DNA from: a virus
DNA length: 22,123 nt
Direction: 5' to 3' (one strand)
Virus record (IMG/VR): IMGVR_UViG_3300024343_000126
Span: 1-22,123 of that record
Of this stretch, positions 21,611 to 22,123 are shown piece after piece. The notes beneath the pieces are model-generated. The model was not told where the DNA came from. It ran no database searches and saw only the letters and a list, made by a program, of their open reading frames with translations. The position numbers and the translations under genes are program-made. Position 1 is the first letter of the stretch. The number at the start of each line of letters is the position of its first letter.

Positions 21611-21629
21611 ACTCTGAGAGGAATAAACT

Positions 21630-22123
21630 ATGTCATTTTTCAAAGCAAGCGTAAAAGAAGAAGATGTGAAACAAGGCGGTGGTAGTGATTACCTAAACGG
21701 TTCTGGTGTGTATCCTGTTACGATTCTGGGAGCTATTGCTAACGAATCTAAGAACGGTTCCATCACAGTAGACTTGTTTGTTGACCATAATGGCCAAAAG
21801 CAGATCGTCTACGGAAACCTTCGCATTACCAACAACGACGGCTCTCCAAACGAAATCGGTGCCAAGATCTTTAACCAGATGTTAATTATTGCTGGTGTGA
21901 GTGATGTTGCCGAGCCTACTGAAGGTCAGCTACCAATCGGTAAGGCCGGTGCACTGAAAGACGTTGCTCTTCTTGAAGAGTTCACTGACGTTGAAATCAT
22001 GCTCCGTATCCAATTGGAGTACGGCAGATACAATGGTTCAATCACGGAAAAGAAAGTCATCAAAGGCTTCTATCGTGCAATGGACAATGCAACTGCTGAA
22101 GAAATCGCACTGGAGAAAACTCC
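21630..22123 (+). CDS. SSB-like single-stranded DNA-binding protein (partial, 164+ aa)
   Basis: ATG 21630 has GAGAGGAA about 8 bases upstream, and the frame is open to the window end, so the C-terminus is missing. The first 20 residues are charged and Gly-rich (KQGGGSDYLNGSG). Beta-rich segments follow: VYPVTILGAIA, ITVDLFVDHNGQ, IVYGNLRITNNDGSP and IMLRIQLEYGRY. An OB-like fold of the DUF669 or phage SSB type fits this, with aromatic residues available for base stacking. Placement after the Sak4-like ATPase supports the call. It would coat single-stranded DNA made by helicase and nuclease. Confidence 0.65.
   Translation, partial: MSFFKASVKEEDVKQGGGSDYLNGSGVYPVTILGAIANESKNGSITVDLFVDHNGQKQIVYGNLRITNNDGSPNEIGAKIFNQMLIIAGVSDVAEPTEGQLPIGKAGALKDVALLEEFTDVEIMLRIQLEYGRYNGSITEKKVIKGFYRAMDNATAEEIALEKT

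Noticed and set aside
21598-21626. TTGACA at 21598-21603 as a sigma70 promoter for the SSB gene.
   Set aside because: The -10 position at 17-nt spacing reads GAATAA, a poor match, and the TTGACA lies inside a short hairpin with a T-run.
1-22123. CRISPR array, insertion sequence or integrase.
   Set aside because: No regularly spaced direct repeats, no terminal inverted repeats with a transposase, and no recombinase motifs were seen in any frame.

Overview
The window looks like part of the early/middle region of a tailed, lytic-type bacteriophage. All 37 genes I can support lie on the + strand and are tightly packed, with many ATGA, GTGA and TGATG overlaps. Most are small and unrecognisable, but a phage-type single-chain RNA polymerase and a complete replication/recombination set stand out. 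There are no tRNAs, no structural genes, no integrase and no CRISPR array. The host is probably a Gram-negative bacterium: an RMF/CrpP-fold protein is present, and strong Shine-Dalgarno sites precede most genes. I cannot name the species.

Layout. 1-2618: a hairpin-rich leader, then eight small early-type genes, including a 40-residue membrane protein and a very acidic 91-residue protein. 2619-4724: a 701-residue T7/N4-type RNA polymerase whose start codon and Shine-Dalgarno sit in an 8-bp hairpin. 4725-4993: a non-coding block with a 94-nt hairpin of about 36 base pairs, a competing downstream stem and a 21-nt direct repeat. 4994-10185: about fourteen small accessory genes, among them a DUF3102/KorB-like protein, a DUF3310-like protein, an RMF/CrpP-fold protein, membrane micro-proteins and a DUF4326 protein. 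10273-12040: an SF1 (UvrD-like) helicase and a small protein, closed by a clear intrinsic terminator at 12057-12082. 12098-14365: an unknown protein, a MoxR-type AAA+ ATPase and a probable vWA-like partner. 14365-16977: a helicase-like/primase fusion and a GIY-YIG-like protein. 16978-17173: a structured non-coding gap. 17174-19825: a DEDDy 3'-5' exonuclease, a separate family A DNA polymerase and an HNH protein. 19836-22123: a RecB/Cas4-like nuclease, a small membrane protein, a Sak4-like ATPase and an SSB-like protein cut off by the window end.

How it fits together. The RNA polymerase would transcribe later phage genes. Primase/helicase, UvrD-like helicase, exonuclease, polymerase and SSB-like protein would copy the genome. 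The RecB-like nuclease and Sak4-like ATPase would support recombination. From family knowledge (recalled, not searched), an RNA polymerase of this type together with an AAA+/vWA pair, PolA and an SSB resembles N4-like phages (Schitoviridae). The 701-residue chain could then be a one-piece version of N4's two-subunit RNAPII. That relationship is inference. The most unusual signals are the structured intergenic regions, the single-chain polymerase with altered motif residues, and the split DNA polymerase with a Y-D-S motif C.
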